Source: Schizophyllum amplum
Lineage: Eukaryota > Basidiomycota > Agaricomycetes > Agaricales > Schizophyllaceae
Direction of reading: 5' to 3'
Assembly: GCA_007026445.1 (NCBI GenBank)
Contig: VDMD01000016.1
Location: 592,759-656,758, forward strand
DNA: 64,000 nucleotides
Shown: positions 1 to 12,121 of the stretch, piece after piece
Numbering within the stretch: the stretch's first letter is position 1
How the letters are laid out: each line of letters starts with the position of its first letter
The notes under the pieces: generated by a model
The model's input: only the letters and a program-made list of their open reading frames with translations
What the model was told of the DNA's origin: nothing
The model's database searches: none
Position numbers and translations under genes: made by a program

Positions 1-1337
1 AAGTTCTCCATATATTCCACGGTAACAGGCGGGTAATCCTCCGGGTATTGAGCAAGATGCTCTTCCGAAATATCAATAGTCGCATAATCAGGATGGTTCC
101 TCTTCAGCCATTCAAGAGCGCGGCGGACATAGGATCTTCTCACCAGCAGAGGGCTAAACTTATCTGTGTTGAAGCCGTTCACACCAGGAGCATCAGGACC
201 AGTGAACATGATGGCGAGAACTTCACTCAAGTCCTTTCGATCCGGTGGCAGCTTGTCATACACCTCAGCGACAGGCGACTGGAAGCACACAACATGGGCA
301 ATCATTTTACGTCCTGCGCCGGCAACTCGAACAAACGAAGTATTGCACCGGACAGCTTGAACCAACAAGCGCTCAACAAATCGGAGAGAACTCAACTCTA
401 CCGGTACTTCCCCCAACCATAATTTGTTCGCCAGAGCAAGAGGAGGGACGTCGCCAGCGTATAAAGGACTTCGGCAAACCGAGCATATCTTGTCACAGCC
501 GGGCGCCAGTATAGGCTCATCAACCGCTTGCTCGAATGTGCCTCCAATCGGTAGGGCGTCGGGATTAATCAGCACACCCAGTAGGTTGCGCATCTCGCTC
601 ATGTTCCTCATGTCCGTGAGAGGTTTTAACTCGCCACACACCGCGCATCCTGCTTCTTCGACGTTCATACAATCCCTCACGAAATCGTATGCGATCTTAT
701 GCATCAATTTTTCCGAAGGAGGTTTGGGAGGAAAATCACCCTCCTTCGCCTTGAGGTACGACTCGTGTCTCTTCGAAGACGACAGTGGCTTGCGTTTAGC
801 ATTGTAGGTGCGGTGCTTGTCGCGGCCCGAAGGTATCAACTCAAACACACATACACATTTATCGCATCGTTCGCACGCGTGGTCCTTCAGAATAGATGAC
901 AAAAGCTCGAGCGTCATACCCCGCCGACGAGCTGAAGTGTGATGCGCCGCACAGACTTCGAGCACGTCAGACAGCGACAATTTACTGAGCAAAAGCTCGG
1001 GAGACATTTGAACAAGTACGCGATTATCCATCTTAAACTTAACCGCGTCCGACGTGTACAGCACGCGCAGAAATCTGAAGGAGGAATCATCAGTCAATAG
1101 AAGTTCTGGATCTTTTTCGACCACGAAGTCGGTCAGCATGGATCCTGGCACGGACTTGCGCCCTCCTCCTGCCAGTACCTGGCATTCGCTGGTTCCATCA
1201 TACTTATTTACGGGCTCTTTGGGCAAAACCCATCTTTTGCGTAGGACATCCTTCAGCTCGCTGTGTTGACTCATGCGGTACAAGATAGGGGCATTACTGC
1301 GATGCAGGGCGGACAATGTATCATGCAAAACAGCCAT
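1..1337 (-). CDS. Helitron-type DUF6570 protein, N-terminal part (3' end outside window)
   Basis: The minus strand is open from an ATG at 1337 to the left edge (about 445 codons), so the C-terminus is missing. Cysteine pairs lie near residue 155 (CERCDKC) and further on (CAVC, CSVC). A block near residue 302 reads LANKLWLGEVP and is followed by AGAGRKM and KLPPDRKDLSEV. From memory this order fits the DUF6570 region at the N-terminus of fungal Helitron Rep/helicase proteins, the rolling-circle transposase. The Rep and helicase parts would lie beyond base 1. The frame is also open upstream of this ATG, so the true start may be further right or in another exon. No frameshift is visible, so this copy could be recent. 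The alternative is a domesticated fragment. Confidence 0.6.
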   Translation of the reverse strand, partial: MAVLHDTLSALHRSNAPILYRMSQHSELKDVLRKRWVLPKEPVNKYDGTSECQVLAGGGRKSVPGSMLTDFVVEKDPELLLTDDSSFRFLRVLYTSDAVKFKMDNRVLVQMSPELLLSKLSLSDVLEVCAAHHTSARRRGMTLELLSSILKDHACERCDKCVCVFELIPSGRDKHRTYNAKRKPLSSSKRHESYLKAKEGDFPPKPPSEKLMHKIAYDFVRDCMNVEEAGCAVCGELKPLTDMRNMSEMRNLLGVLINPDALPIGGTFEQAVDEPILAPGCDKICSVCRSPLYAGDVPPLALANKLWLGEVPVELSSLRFVERLLVQAVRCNTSFVRVAGAGRKMIAHVVCFQSPVAEVYDKLPPDRKDLSEVLAIMFTGPDAPGVNGFNTDKFSPLLVRRSYVRRALEWLKRNHPDYATIDISEEHLAQYPEDYPPVTVEYMEN

Positions 1338-1905
1338 GGCCTTTCTCACGGATGGGATGGTCGTGCAAGCCAGCGAGAATGCAAAGGATAAAGAGTGATC
1401 GCATGCAACTCCAGAGGAGCAATAACATAAGATTCTCCAATAGGAGTCGCGAGGATACAACTGCTTTGCGAAGGCAGCAACGACCAGAACACCTGCGACA
1501 CAGTCAGCCCAACGCGCAGCCAAACACGCCATGTGCACTCACCCCCTGCGTTCATGGTGAACGTCGGCTCGCCAGCGCAGAGGCAAGAAGCAGTCACGAA
1601 AGATTTCATGGGAAGGGCCAGGCGATGCCCTGTGGTACACGATTAGCGATGAATAGAGAACTCAAGCGAGCAGTACTGACGTTCGGCCCAACTTATACGG
1701 TTGATGCGGCTAAGGGTCATAGCTCGTTAACCCACAGGCGAGCGACGAGATGGGCGAGAGCAAGATGCAAAGAATAGGAGCAAAAAAAAAAAACGATCGA
1801 TCCGCGGGTTGGGATCGGACAGCTCCCCCCTAACCTGTATTTGACGTACGATCGAAAGCAGCGAATGTCATGAACAATTACCTACCTACCTACCCATACT
1901 CTCCG
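1338..1905. other. Gap between two minus-strand genes
   Basis: No convincing gene. There is an A tract near 1782-1793. This is upstream flank of the Helitron-like gene and downstream flank of the 859-aa orphan. I see no Helitron terminus here that I can defend. Confidence 0.4.
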
Positions 1906-4538
1906 CTACAGAGGCACAAACAATTCTGGGTGGCTGCCAATATACGTCGCACTCAAACTCTCGGCCCCCTTATGTACACTTCCACCTTTCTTCGCAAATC
2001 TCAGCGATGACTTCCACTCGCTGGACGTCCTGCCTTTGAACGACAACGACCGGATGTCCTGCAAGGTTGACTGATACCAACATTCGTTGTCGTGCGTCCA
2101 GACTCCGGGCAGAAACCCGCAATCATCTAGACACGCTTGAGAAGGCCACAAAGACAGGTGTTTGAAGTTCGTCTTATCAGTAAGCCCCCCCGCCGCTATG
2201 ACACCCGAGTCAGCGAGGTACGACGGCTGCGAAACGCTGTAGACGCACAATTGGGCACCATGAAAAATCCGCAGATCATACGCTCTTCATCCAAAGTCAG
2301 CTCCTCGTCGCATACAGGCGTGCCGTCGTCAAGGTCAAACTCAAGATATCCGACCTCGGACGCGCCACGCGCGGTGACGGGGTCCAATACCCTGTCACTC
2401 GAGACGAAGTCGCTCGCAATGCGTCCGATGAGACCGCCGCGCATGGCCGCAACACGTCCGCGACGGGTTTTCAGGAAGTTTTTGAGCTTTGTTTGATAAA
2501 GGGCGTAGTCCAGTCGATCCAGAATATATCCGAACGGACGGTAGCCCATCCCAATCGCTGGCGAAGGCTTCGACGAGGGCCACGAATTGGGATCAACGTC
2601 GACAGGCGCAAATGTATGGAACCTGCAGCCGAGTGCTAGAAGGGTTTTGGCCAGCGTCTCCACGTCGGGAAGCGCTGGACCAATTCTGACGCACATTAGC
2701 GCGAGGCACGCGTCGTCGACGGCCACAATGTAAGGAGGGGGGGCAACACCGTCGACGTAGCAGAGGAAGTACTGGACTGATCTGTGACCCAGCGGTTGTG
2801 TGAGCACATGAGGGCGAATCGCGATCTTCTGGCCGTCGTCAGCGACAATGTGAGAGAAGACGTTGTGGCGGGCGAAATCCAAGCAGTATATCCACGGTGG
2901 GGTTTGTTTTGTCAAGCTCTCCGATAAGAAGCCCGCGAACTCGCTCATTTCTTCTTCATCCTCGTCGGTTGCGTACTCCAGCCGCGCGACGACCGACCGA
3001 GGATAAGTCATGAGCTCCCCGAGAACGGCACGAATGTCTCGCGCCTGCACCGCACGTCGATCGCCACGAGGGTCTGACACCCATTCCTCGCGCAGGTCTG
3101 TGAACCCGATACAGTAGCCGTATCTGGCTTCCGCTACATTGCGCAGACTCGTTCCCGGACGATGCACACTGTGAATCCCGGCTGCCTCGTCAATGCTAGC
3201 GACTTCCTCCTCATATACCGCCGATACATCGAGGAGGACCTGTATCGGGACGGAGTCACTCGGCAGGACCAAATCTGACAGCACGTCAAGATTCTCGTCG
3301 TCGTCGTTGGGATCCAAACTCGATTGCTGAAGCTCCTCGGTTATGAAATCCCAAACGTTGGTGACCGAGTCCCAGAAGCGTTCCTTAGAGGTGTACATGT
3401 TCCAGAATCGGTCGAAATCGTGGACCGAGATCCTCCGTCTGAGGAAGTACCCATTTCCGATGGCGTCCCACCGATAAGCCCTGTCGCGCGAACCAGGTGG
3501 GACACCTCCCTCCGATGCCAGCTTCTGCTGTCGTAGCCGAAAGTCGTTTCCTCCGTCCTCGTTTGAAGTGAACCATGACTCGCGACGACGCGCGGACCAC
3601 CGATTATAGTCTGACCAGACTTGTACCTCAACCGTCGGCTGGTCATCCACGCTCATGTCCACGTAGACCGGCCGACGAGAAGTATGCTTCGCATTCCATG
3701 CTCGCAGGGCATCTGTCCAAGCGGGAATGGTGATAAGGCCAGCAATGTTCGGCAAGCACCCTTTGTAAGAGCGCATGCGTACGTCTCGCTCCATGATAGC
3801 AGCCCGTGCCAATGCTACGTCGGCCTCGGCACCCCAGACAAAGTAGACCGAGACGCCCACCGTCAGGAAGTCCAGGACGTACGACTCGTACCCGTCGTTC
3901 CACACGTCTACGAAAACACCCGCAGTCGGCAGTCGCCACGACTCCATTAGACTGTCAACCCACGCAGCTGGCATGTTACTGCAGCCTTCCACGATGTGCG
4001 CGGTGAACGTCGGGACATGTATACGGCCTTGGGCAGCAAACCGGCTACGCATTGCCAGAAACCTGCACTCGGCAGAGAGCACCGCGAAAGCGTCTCTGGT
4101 CGCAGCAGCGCACCGAAAGACTCCGCGTTGAGTATTCCTGTATCCTCGGTATCCACACGCGTCAGGCAAACTCCAAGACTTGTATCGAAGGGGTACCGGT
4201 TGGCGCAGACTTTTTATGAGAAGATCCCGCACCGCGACAAGCCGCTGTTCGAAGTCGATCCAAAGCTGTACAATGTAGATCGGCAGCGACCATCGCCCGA
4301 ATTGGTCTTCCTCCGGGTGAATGCGATCTAGGGATAGCCAAGCGAAAAAGCCTGACTCGCACGTGTCGATACCTAGAGGCACGAGGGGCGCGTAAGGCGT
4401 CTCTAGGGAGAAACGTTGTGGAATAGCCAGGTCGTCTGACGAGACAACAGCGGCGTTCACTGCCTGTGCCGACGGAGGCACCGCGCGGGGACGGTCAATT
4501 TGCGGCTTCGAAACAAATGTACCTCCGTCGTGGTACAT
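1906..4538 (-). CDS. Large orphan protein (859 aa), accessory, agaricomycete type
   Basis: Two exons, 4538-2249 and 2195-1906, give 859 codons plus stop. The 53-nt intron (2248-2196) has a GTGCGT donor, a CTGAC branch-like site and a TAG acceptor. Splicing joins the long frame to a second frame rich in Trp (SLWPS, GVWTHDNECWY, SSEWKSSLRF). No catalytic domain was recognised. Visible features are a hydrophobic strand-like stretch near residue 230 (VSVYFVWG), an acidic patch around residues 415-425 (DPNDDDENLD) and a basic KTRRGR segment near residue 685. I recall similar Trp-ending proteins as expanded, function-unknown families of agaricomycetes, often beside transposons. An earlier exon cannot be excluded, because known relatives start differently. 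Confident as a gene; function unknown. Confidence 0.75.
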
Positions 4539-5365
4539 GTCGTACTTGTCAGACGCGGCGGAATGAACCTCAACGGGAATCCACTGGTAAGCGTCCCAAC
4601 TATTGATTCAGACTTAGCGCACGCTCAACGACGGTCGCAGAGCCTACCTCATGTCAGAAAGTCAATGGCTGCAGTAAATGCTGGAGTTGGTGCGCAGACG
4701 TGCTGGCCGCGTTGTGCAAAAACCTCGTGCTATTACGTACGCACGCCAATACGGCCCGTTGAGTTCTCACGTACACGTCACCTGCTTGAATATGCGTACG
4801 CGGCAATACCGCAGCTATATCATGCAGCCTCAACTGTAAGAAATGGACCTCTAATAATGTCAAGTCAATAGACAGTAATTTGAACGCACGGGACAAAGAT
4901 CAGTGAAAGTGTGCGCGGCACGACCAGATCACACGCGCGTCACATGGCTGTAAACGGTTCAGTCGATGGTCGCGTAGATGCTTGCGCTTCAGCGAGGTAT
5001 TGCCCGCATCCCTTTCCGGCTCGGACTCAGCGTTCAGCGTACTGGCGTGCTTGAAGCCTCGCCCGATGACCTCGTCAACCTCGTCCTTGTGCACCTTGAT
5101 GAATTCGGCGGTGAGCTGCGGGTCGCGCTCGACGAGCTCGCGGCGGACGCACTTAAAGCTGACTGTTTGGATATCAACATCGGGCGCGGCAACGATACTG
5201 TTATCAACAGTCCAAGGGTGCGGCCAGCCATTTCTGTAACGACAGTGAATTCAGTAAAGACAGTGACATGTAAAGCACGTAGTGTAAGGACAGTATTAAT
5301 CGAGCAGGGACAGACTAGACGCATCAATGGCGCTGAACGTCAGCGCCCCCAGCGTAAACAGTAGA
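4539..5365. other. Gap without a clear gene
   Basis: Only short open stretches of no obvious coding character. Part of it may be promoter or an unrecognised first exon of the 859-aa gene to the left; the rest is 3' flank of the 12-exon gene to the right. Confidence 0.4.
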
Positions 5366-7655
5366 TCAGTTCTTCAGCTTCTTCTCCTGCGGGCCATCAC
5401 CGTCCCCAACCTCCTCAGCTACACGGACCCGCGGTTTTCCGACTACAATCTTGCCCGGGGTTCCGAACGAAGCTGCGTGCGCCGTTTTGTCAATGTCGCC
5501 CGAGAGAACGACAATAGCGTTGACGTTGAATGATATGTTGTGTTCGCGACCATCTCGAAAAGCCCACCTGTTGACAGTGTACACTGCGCAAGCGAGGGAG
5601 TCCGGCACCGGTTCTCCAGCCATGCGCGAGAACTGGGAAGTGTCCTGAAGGTCTTGAAGAGAGACACTGTTCCAGTCGATGGTACGTCCACGTCCGTCAA
5701 TTACAGGGACTGAGAAGAAGTGAGCATATGATGGTCGGGTGTATAAGCAAATAAACAGCTTACTAGTGTCTACATATTCGAGAACGCCGGCCTTTCTGAA
5801 TTTCGAGGGTGAATTGCCAGAGCTCGGACCCGTCGGGCGTCCGCGAGGCTTCGGTTCACCGGGTTTCTCGCCTGAAAGCGGGTGAGCTATGGGGATATCA
5901 ACTTCGTAAATGCGGACTGACCATTGTTGTTAATGGGCTTCGTAGTGAACGCGACCCCGCCATGATCCGCCAGCGGCATGCAGACCATATCACTGAGCTC
6001 ATCGATATGAGGGCGAAGGCAGCACGCAATGCGGTAGATTTCTCCATCGAATGGGGCCAAGGTCACCCCACGCTTCGCACTGCTTGAACCGACCTCCGTG
6101 GTCCCATCCGGTCCGAGAAAGACGCGTCTGACGATGCCGACAGTAACGAAATAACCGAATGCAGTCTCGTTGCCGCTGAGAACTAGACTGGCGCCCTTGC
6201 CAGTACGTCCTTGATGGTCTGCGGTCGTACCGAACTTGACGTACGATGGAGGCACGCGCGCCAAGTTCGCGAGCTTCGCCCCAGCCGAGAACGAGAGCGC
6301 ATCGCACACCGAGCTGCAAAAGCGGCTTCAGATACGCGAGAAATAAATTATCTTCCGAGTAACGCACGTTATGACATTCGTAGCAGGATAAAGCCTGCGT
6401 AGGGTGTCGCCCAACAGCGGATAAGCACTGGTGTCGTCCGACTGCCAGCCGATGGCTTTGAAATCAGCCGCTTCTCCACTGCAAAGGTTATGAGTCAATG
6501 TACCGTATAGACACTTCCATGAACATACTCGTATAAGTGCGCGTTGGCGTACACGCCTTTGGACCACGCATATGGATCAATCAGCAGCCAGTTAAAGACC
6601 GCGTCATTCATGAAGGTTTGGTAGCTGAAAGCGAATTAAGCATACAAACTGTATCCAAGCTGAAATATACGCACTGAGTAGAACCTTCGTCGATCTTGTA
6701 GCGGTCGAAGAACTTCGATTTGCGTTCCCCTAGCGTATCAGAGACTCTGCAAGTATACATGAGCGACTTCCGCGGGGATGCAACCAACCTAAGGTGACTT
6801 ACTTTGCGCCCGATGACTTAGTCGCTTCCCTCGCGCGCACAGACCTAGAAAGGCATATTAGCAGCAACGACAAGCAAAAAGGGCTCCACGTACTCGACCG
6901 AGTGCCCAGAATCGGATGCACCACCGCCCTCCTCGTCCGTCTCCGCTCGGGCGGCCATATGGGCGACGTACTGAGGACCCGGCGCCATTACCTCGTCCTT
7001 GTTGACGTACCTAAGAATTCAATTAGAAAATGGCGACGGAACAGATAGGTCAACTCACTTGACAATGGCCTCGGTTGCCGTCGTCGGGACGACATTCGCG
7101 TGCTCGATGTCCCTAAGCATAATCAGAACCCTGACAGAATACAAGCCTTGACCGGACAAACCTCTCCTGCGACGCGAGTACGTCGCCGGCAAAAGATGGT
7201 GCTCGCGGTTCAACGTCATCCGTCTTGAAGCTAACAAGCGCGTGAGAAACGAGCGCGCGGTGCTGGAGACCGTCATACGATGCGTCCTCCTCGCCCGTCG
7301 GGATGGTCGCTTCGTTCACAAATCTGAGAAAGGGATGAGAACACTCGAATGCCCTAAACAGCTGAAGCACCACTCACAAATGGTCTGCGACATCCTCAAG
7401 TCGAATCATTTCAGGAGAGACACCGGATACGGCCGAGACCGAGTCGTCCTTCTGTCGGTTCAGACGATGGTGCGGCGGCGCAAGAGGCTGAACAGGATCC
7501 AGGTCCTCTTTCGTGCGATGGTGTACGATGTGTTCGTCAGAGGTAGCGCTAGAAAACAATGTCAGCACGTCAATATCGAAGAGGAAGGCCGAAGCAACGC
7601 ACGGCTGCTTTTTCTTCCTTGATGCAGGAGCTTTGCGACGGGGCGTTTCGGCCAT
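5366..7655 (-). CDS. Orphan multi-exon protein (12 exons), possible frame break in exon 3/4
   Basis: Start ATG 7655 (AAAATGGCC context). Exons: 7655-7603, 7548-7378, 7323-about 7158, about 7130-7059, 7010-6894, 6844-6803, 6746-6675, 6624-6529, 6478-6368, 6313-5922, 5871-5764, 5709-5366. Introns are 48-56 nt with GTGAGT, GTGCGT or GTAAGT donors, and phases agree across exons 4-12. The protein has a basic start (PRRKAPASRKKK), a middle with NWLLIDPYAWSKGV, and a conserved-looking core (TAFGYFVTVGIV, RIACCLRPHIDELSDMVCMP, NISFNVNAIVVLSG). I know this only as an agaricomycete family of unknown function. Between exons 3 and 4 (about 7115-7158) the frame does not close with any normal intron. It diverges from the plus-strand orphan at 9845 across the 533-bp repeat array. 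Confidence 0.7.
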
Positions 7656-8209
7656 TTTGTCACACAAGGAACAGCCTTATGATTTTGCCCTTTTAAAGAA
7701 TGTCCGGCATCCGTCCTAACCAGCGCACTTTCCCGCGAGCGGGTAGCACCGTGTTCGCCACAAAAGAAATGAAGAAGGCTGTGAAGTTCCGAGACATCGA
7801 CGCGGTCCAGCGCACGCAAATATCCAAGCGTGGTTGGTCGAGAACACCCGCCTGTCAAGAGTCTCAAACTTCCAGACCCGGGTATTCACTGCGCCACCCC
7901 TGTCAGCCGCTGCATAGAGCCTAAGCACGCTCAAAGCGCTGCCCGACACTAGATAGACAACGCGGGATATATGGTCAGTAGGAACATTATTTGCTAAAGA
8001 CAGCCCACAAGTTCACAAGTTGTACGAATAGCCGCGACTGGCCTATACCACTGAACGCCGGGACCTAACACTGGATTCGGCTTCGAAAAGACTGCCGGCC
8101 ACAAAAATACGGCGTAGCCAAGATCAGTCTTACACATATAGACTCATGAAAGAGCAGATCTTGTCTTCCGGTAGGTCACCGCACGTTCAAAAGTCTGATA
8201 AGTCAGCCA
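7656..8209. other. Upstream flank between divergent genes, left of the repeat array
   Basis: No gene. A TTTAAAA-like run near 7690 could serve the minus-strand gene starting at 7655. The stretch up to about 8210 is unique sequence before the tandem array. Confidence 0.35.
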
Positions 8210-9793
8210 TGGATCATACCTCGCCTCCAAATATGTCCGTTGTACCGAGACAGACCAGCCGGATTCGTTCAACCTATCGGATCATTACATTTGAGAAGCG
8301 GCGCAGGAAAGCAGCCTGTCAGAGAGTCGGTAGATGAATACGCGCACGGTCTGTCTCACTTTCCACCACACAGCAATTGAGATCCGCGCGGGTACACGCG
8401 TCTGGCCAGTTCAGCGAACTACATTGGACGACGGACCGCGTCAACGCGAACGCATGCCCGTGATTGGCGCGGAACAGTTTAGCGGAATGTTTCTATCCGG
8501 CCGTCGCCGTCGGAAAGGCGCACGGGCTGTCTCAGATTCCACCTCTCGGTCATTTACATCTGCGCGGGTACACAGGTCTGGCAAGACCAGCGAACCAGAT
8601 TGGACGACGGACGTCATCGGCGTGAGCGCATGACTGTGATCGGCGCGCAAGGCATTAACGGAATAACTATGTTCGTCTGCCGCTTGTGCTCACACCAATA
8701 TTGAATTCTGACAGAAGAGTACGGCAGGCGCGCATAGTGCAACGCATCACACCTTGCCTCCGAACATGTCTCTTGTACCGAGACAGACCAGGCGGAATCG
8801 CTCAGCCTATGGAATCATTCCATTTGAGGCGCGGCGCAAGAAAGCAACCTGTCAAAGAGTCGGTAGGTGAATACGCGCACGGTCTGTCTCACTTTCCACC
8901 ACACAGCAATTGAGATCCGCGCGGGTACACGCGTCTGGCCAGTTCAGCGAACTACATTGGACGACGGACCGCGTCAACGCGAACACATGCCCGTGATTGG
9001 CGTGGAACAGTTTAGCGGAATGTTTCTATCCGGCCGTCGCCGTCGGAAAGGCGCACGGGCTGTCTCATATTTCACCTCTCGGTCATTCACATCTGCGCGG
9101 GTACACAGGTCTGGCCAGACCAGCGAACTAGATTGGACGACGAACGTCGTCGGCGTGAGCGCATAACTGTGATCGGCGCGGAAGGCATTAACGGAATAAC
9201 TATGTTCGTCTGCCGCTTGTGCTCACACCGATATTGAATCCTGATAGCAGAGTACGGCAGGCGCGCATAGTGCAACGGATCACAACTTGCCTCCAACCAT
9301 GTCTCTTGTACCGAGACAGACCAGGCGGAATCGCTCAGCCTATGGAATCATTCCATTTGAGGCGTGGCGCAAGAAAGCAACCTGTCAAAGAGTCGGTAGG
9401 TGAATACGCGCACGGTCTGTCTCACTTTCCACCACACAGCAAATGAGATCCGCGCGGGTACACGCGTCTGGCCAGTTCAGCGAACTACATTGGACGACGG
9501 ACTGGTCAACGCGAACGCATGCCCGTGATTGGCGCGGAACAGTTTAGCGGAATGTTTCAATCCGGCCGTCGTCTGTCGGAAAGGCGCACGGTCTGTCTCA
9601 TATTCCACCTCTCGATCATTCACATCTGCGCGGGTACACAGGTCTGGCCAGACCAGCGAACTAGATTGGACGACGAACGTCGTCGGCGTGAGCGCATGCC
9701 CGTGATTGGCGCGGAAGGCATTGACGGAATCATTATGTCCGTGCCGCTTGTGCTCGTACCAATACTGAGTCCTGACAGTAGAGTATGGCGCAG
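8210..9793. repeat. 533-bp tandem repeat, about three copies, with an internal half-repeat
   Basis: The marker GTACCGAGACAGACC occurs at 8242, 8775 and 9308, exactly 533 bp apart each time. Flanking text matches between copies with scattered substitutions. Inside each unit two related half-units of roughly 175-180 bp recur. Both contain CTGTCTCA, CGCGCGGGTACAC, GACCAGCGAACTA-like text and ATTGGACGACG. The array fills most of the space between two divergent genes (starts 7655 and 9845). Short open frames here repeat with the unit and are not genes. Confidence 0.9.
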
Positions 9794-9800
9794 TATATAT
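9794..9800 (+). promoter_or_regulatory. TATA box of the 9845 gene
   Basis: TATATAT lies 45 bp before the ATG at 9845, just where the tandem array ends. Distance and sequence fit a fungal TATA element. There is no experimental support. Confidence 0.45.
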
Positions 9801-9844
9801 GGCGCAGTGTTCGATACGATAGAACGTTCACTATCCACTCTATC

Positions 9845-11092
9845 ATGTCTACCTTCCCAAAGTCCTACGATATCGACGCCGCTAGTGAGTCTTGAATCCG
9901 ATCTCTTGGACAATCCGACTCACGAAACGCTACGCAGAGGAGCGCTTAGAATGGGTCTCTAAGTCCCGCAACCTTACCGCTCCAGACGACACGTTGGGTG
10001 TCATGTTTACTGTGAGTAACGAGATCATACGTCCACCACGTTGTACTGACGGACATCTGAAGCGTTCTGCCGCACACGCCCGTGTGCAAGTCGTTGGCGC
10101 GGACCGTGGACGATCAAGAGTCGCTGTAGAGGAGTGCGACGGTGTTTCTGAACTCGTCGTCGAGATCACCGGCGTCGTTCTGAATTCAGACCTCCCGCCC
10201 ATCGAAGACCGCATTCCGTGAGTGGGGACCATCCGCCATACTACAATATCTGACGCTATCCATCTCACAGCACCGGCCGCGACAAGGCTCGCTACATCCG
10301 ACAGTCGATCAAGCTCACTGGCCTGGACTCACCTCATTTTGCAAACGCTCTTCAGGACGTCAAGGCTGTTCGCGACGTCTTTGTTCGCTCAGTCACGGGC
10401 AACGTTCAGGCCGCTGACAATCTGTCGGAAGAGGACGAAGGATCGATCGACATCAGCAACCGATACTTTTCCAGCGGACGGGACGTCGACCAGACGCAGG
10501 CCATTCCATTCAGTACCAATGTCGACCCCTGCGGCTACCTCGCCGCGTTGTCGTCGCCCGCTTTTGTACACACCTCCGACAACGAAGTCGCCTACGTCAT
10601 GTACGTCCAGGATCCCAAGGCGGCGAAGTCGAGGTACGAACATTGGTCGCCACAAACCACCCGAGCTCACCATACAATCCAGATACATCCCTTGCTCGCC
10701 AGCCGCCGTCAAAGTAGGTGACATTGTGACGTGCAAAATGGCCTTCTGCTTGGTCCCGCTCCCCCGTCAGAGCGAGGCGAAGTGGAAGGTGTTACATGTT
10801 CTTCGCGCTATTGCGGTTATGGACACGAGCCTAACCGAGGTGAGCTGCTCCTCAGACCCTTTGTTCGATTGCTAAACAGCGCCCGACAGGAGGCTCACAC
10901 GACATCGATGTTCGAGAACTTTCACTTCAACCCGAAGACGACATTCGTGACGACTCCGACGCTCAAGCGAGGCAGCACCACTTTCGTCGGCGCGCTCACC
11001 ACACCCCCCAAGAGAAGCAGACGTCTTTCCATCGACGTCGTAGAGGACGCGGTAACAAACGACGATTAGACGGCCTGAGTCATATGCTTTAA
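9845..11092 (+). CDS. Orphan 5-exon protein (350 aa), agaricomycete type
   Basis: Exons 9845-9884, 9938-10217, 10271-10633, 10683-10839 and 10880-11092; introns are 53, 53, 49 and 40 nt. The sum is 351 codons including the stop. The protein has a short N-terminus (MSTFPKSYDIDAA), then VVEITGVVLNSDLPPIEDRIP-type text and a central block (PFSTNVDPCGYLA, AFVHTSDNEV). A beta-strand-like stretch follows (KVGDIVTCKMAFCLVPLP, LHVLRAIAVMD), then a basic tail rich in Arg (RRRRGRGNKRR). The tail suggests nucleic-acid binding and the middle could be an OB-like barrel, but that is inference. Exon 2 has a suspicious stretch (10050-10130) where the neighbouring frame reads more like the family. It is divergent from the 12-exon orphan. 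Function unknown. Confidence 0.7.
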
Positions 11093-12121
11093 ATACTACT
11101 TTTGTATACTTTCTTACCCAAAATAATGGCGGACTCGCCTTATCATGCTTTGTTCTACACGTACTTGACATTCCTCTCCGTCACCTTTGTCAGTAGACTC
11201 GAGCGGGCCGATTGCGCGGTTACAATGTTCACTTCACTGGCCGGTCACCTCCCACTGGACTCGCATGCGGGCCGCGGTCAAGTTGATAAGAAAGGAATCA
11301 TCGCAATGAAAGTTCTGCGCTTCCCTCAGCGTATGAAGATCACCGATAGCCACTATGTACAGCGATTCCACGGGTCGCGCGTCATTTTAGAATGCCAGCT
11401 ACCTGGCTTGTTCACAACAAACGCCAGGCAGCAACGTACCCCACAGACTGCAGTCCAACATCGACGTACAGCATGACATTTCACGAGGCCGGATGTCTAG
11501 ACCCCGAGAGTACCAAATGTCTCGGCCGGGGGCATCCAATTGTGAGACTCACGGGTAGGGAGGTAGGTAACTGTTATGCGGGCAGTGTCCGCGAACAGAG
11601 ACTACACTATCCGCCCACGCAGAACCCGAGCTAATAGTATAATCTGCGGAACAAATGTACGGGTATAGCACGCGGGCCGCAAAAAGGGCGCCGGAACTTA
11701 GATCGAGCCTCGATATGTGAGACCGTCGCGCAACCGCAGTGAGACAGACACAGCCTACACGGACCGGAGCAAACCACGCAGCGAGGAAAACGGGCGAGAA
11801 CGGACACCAACACGGATGCGAGCCAGTGGGTGAAGTTGCACACGGTTCCGCGCCGAGACATGTACGCGCCCAGGCTGTAGACGCGTCGGGATTAACATAC
11901 GCGCCAATTATCGCGCTGGAAAATACGCCTAGTCGCCCTCAACACGCGTCAAATACGTCGGCAAGCCTGATTCCAGACCGTGCAATTCAGAAAGCAAATT
12001 TCCTATGCCGATCGTTTGACTGCAAAGGGGCAAAAAGTTAACAAGATCAAGCCCTATATCTATTGCAAGCATTGGAACTACGAAGCCGGTACAGTCTACT
12101 TCACCCCGCCCAAGTACCGAC
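11093..12121. other. Gap between two orphan genes
   Basis: No gene that I can support. Open frames are short and lack splice-consistent neighbours. It includes the 3' flank of the 350-aa orphan and the promoter of the F-box/nucleotidyltransferase-like gene. Confidence 0.4.

Noticed and set aside
1316..1777. 153-codon plus-strand frame opposite the Helitron-like gene start
   Set aside because: No motif, no splice partner and strand opposite to a well-supported frame.
8146..9962. Repeated short open frames in the tandem array
   Set aside because: Same peptides recur every 533 bp with different ends; they follow the repeat, not a gene.
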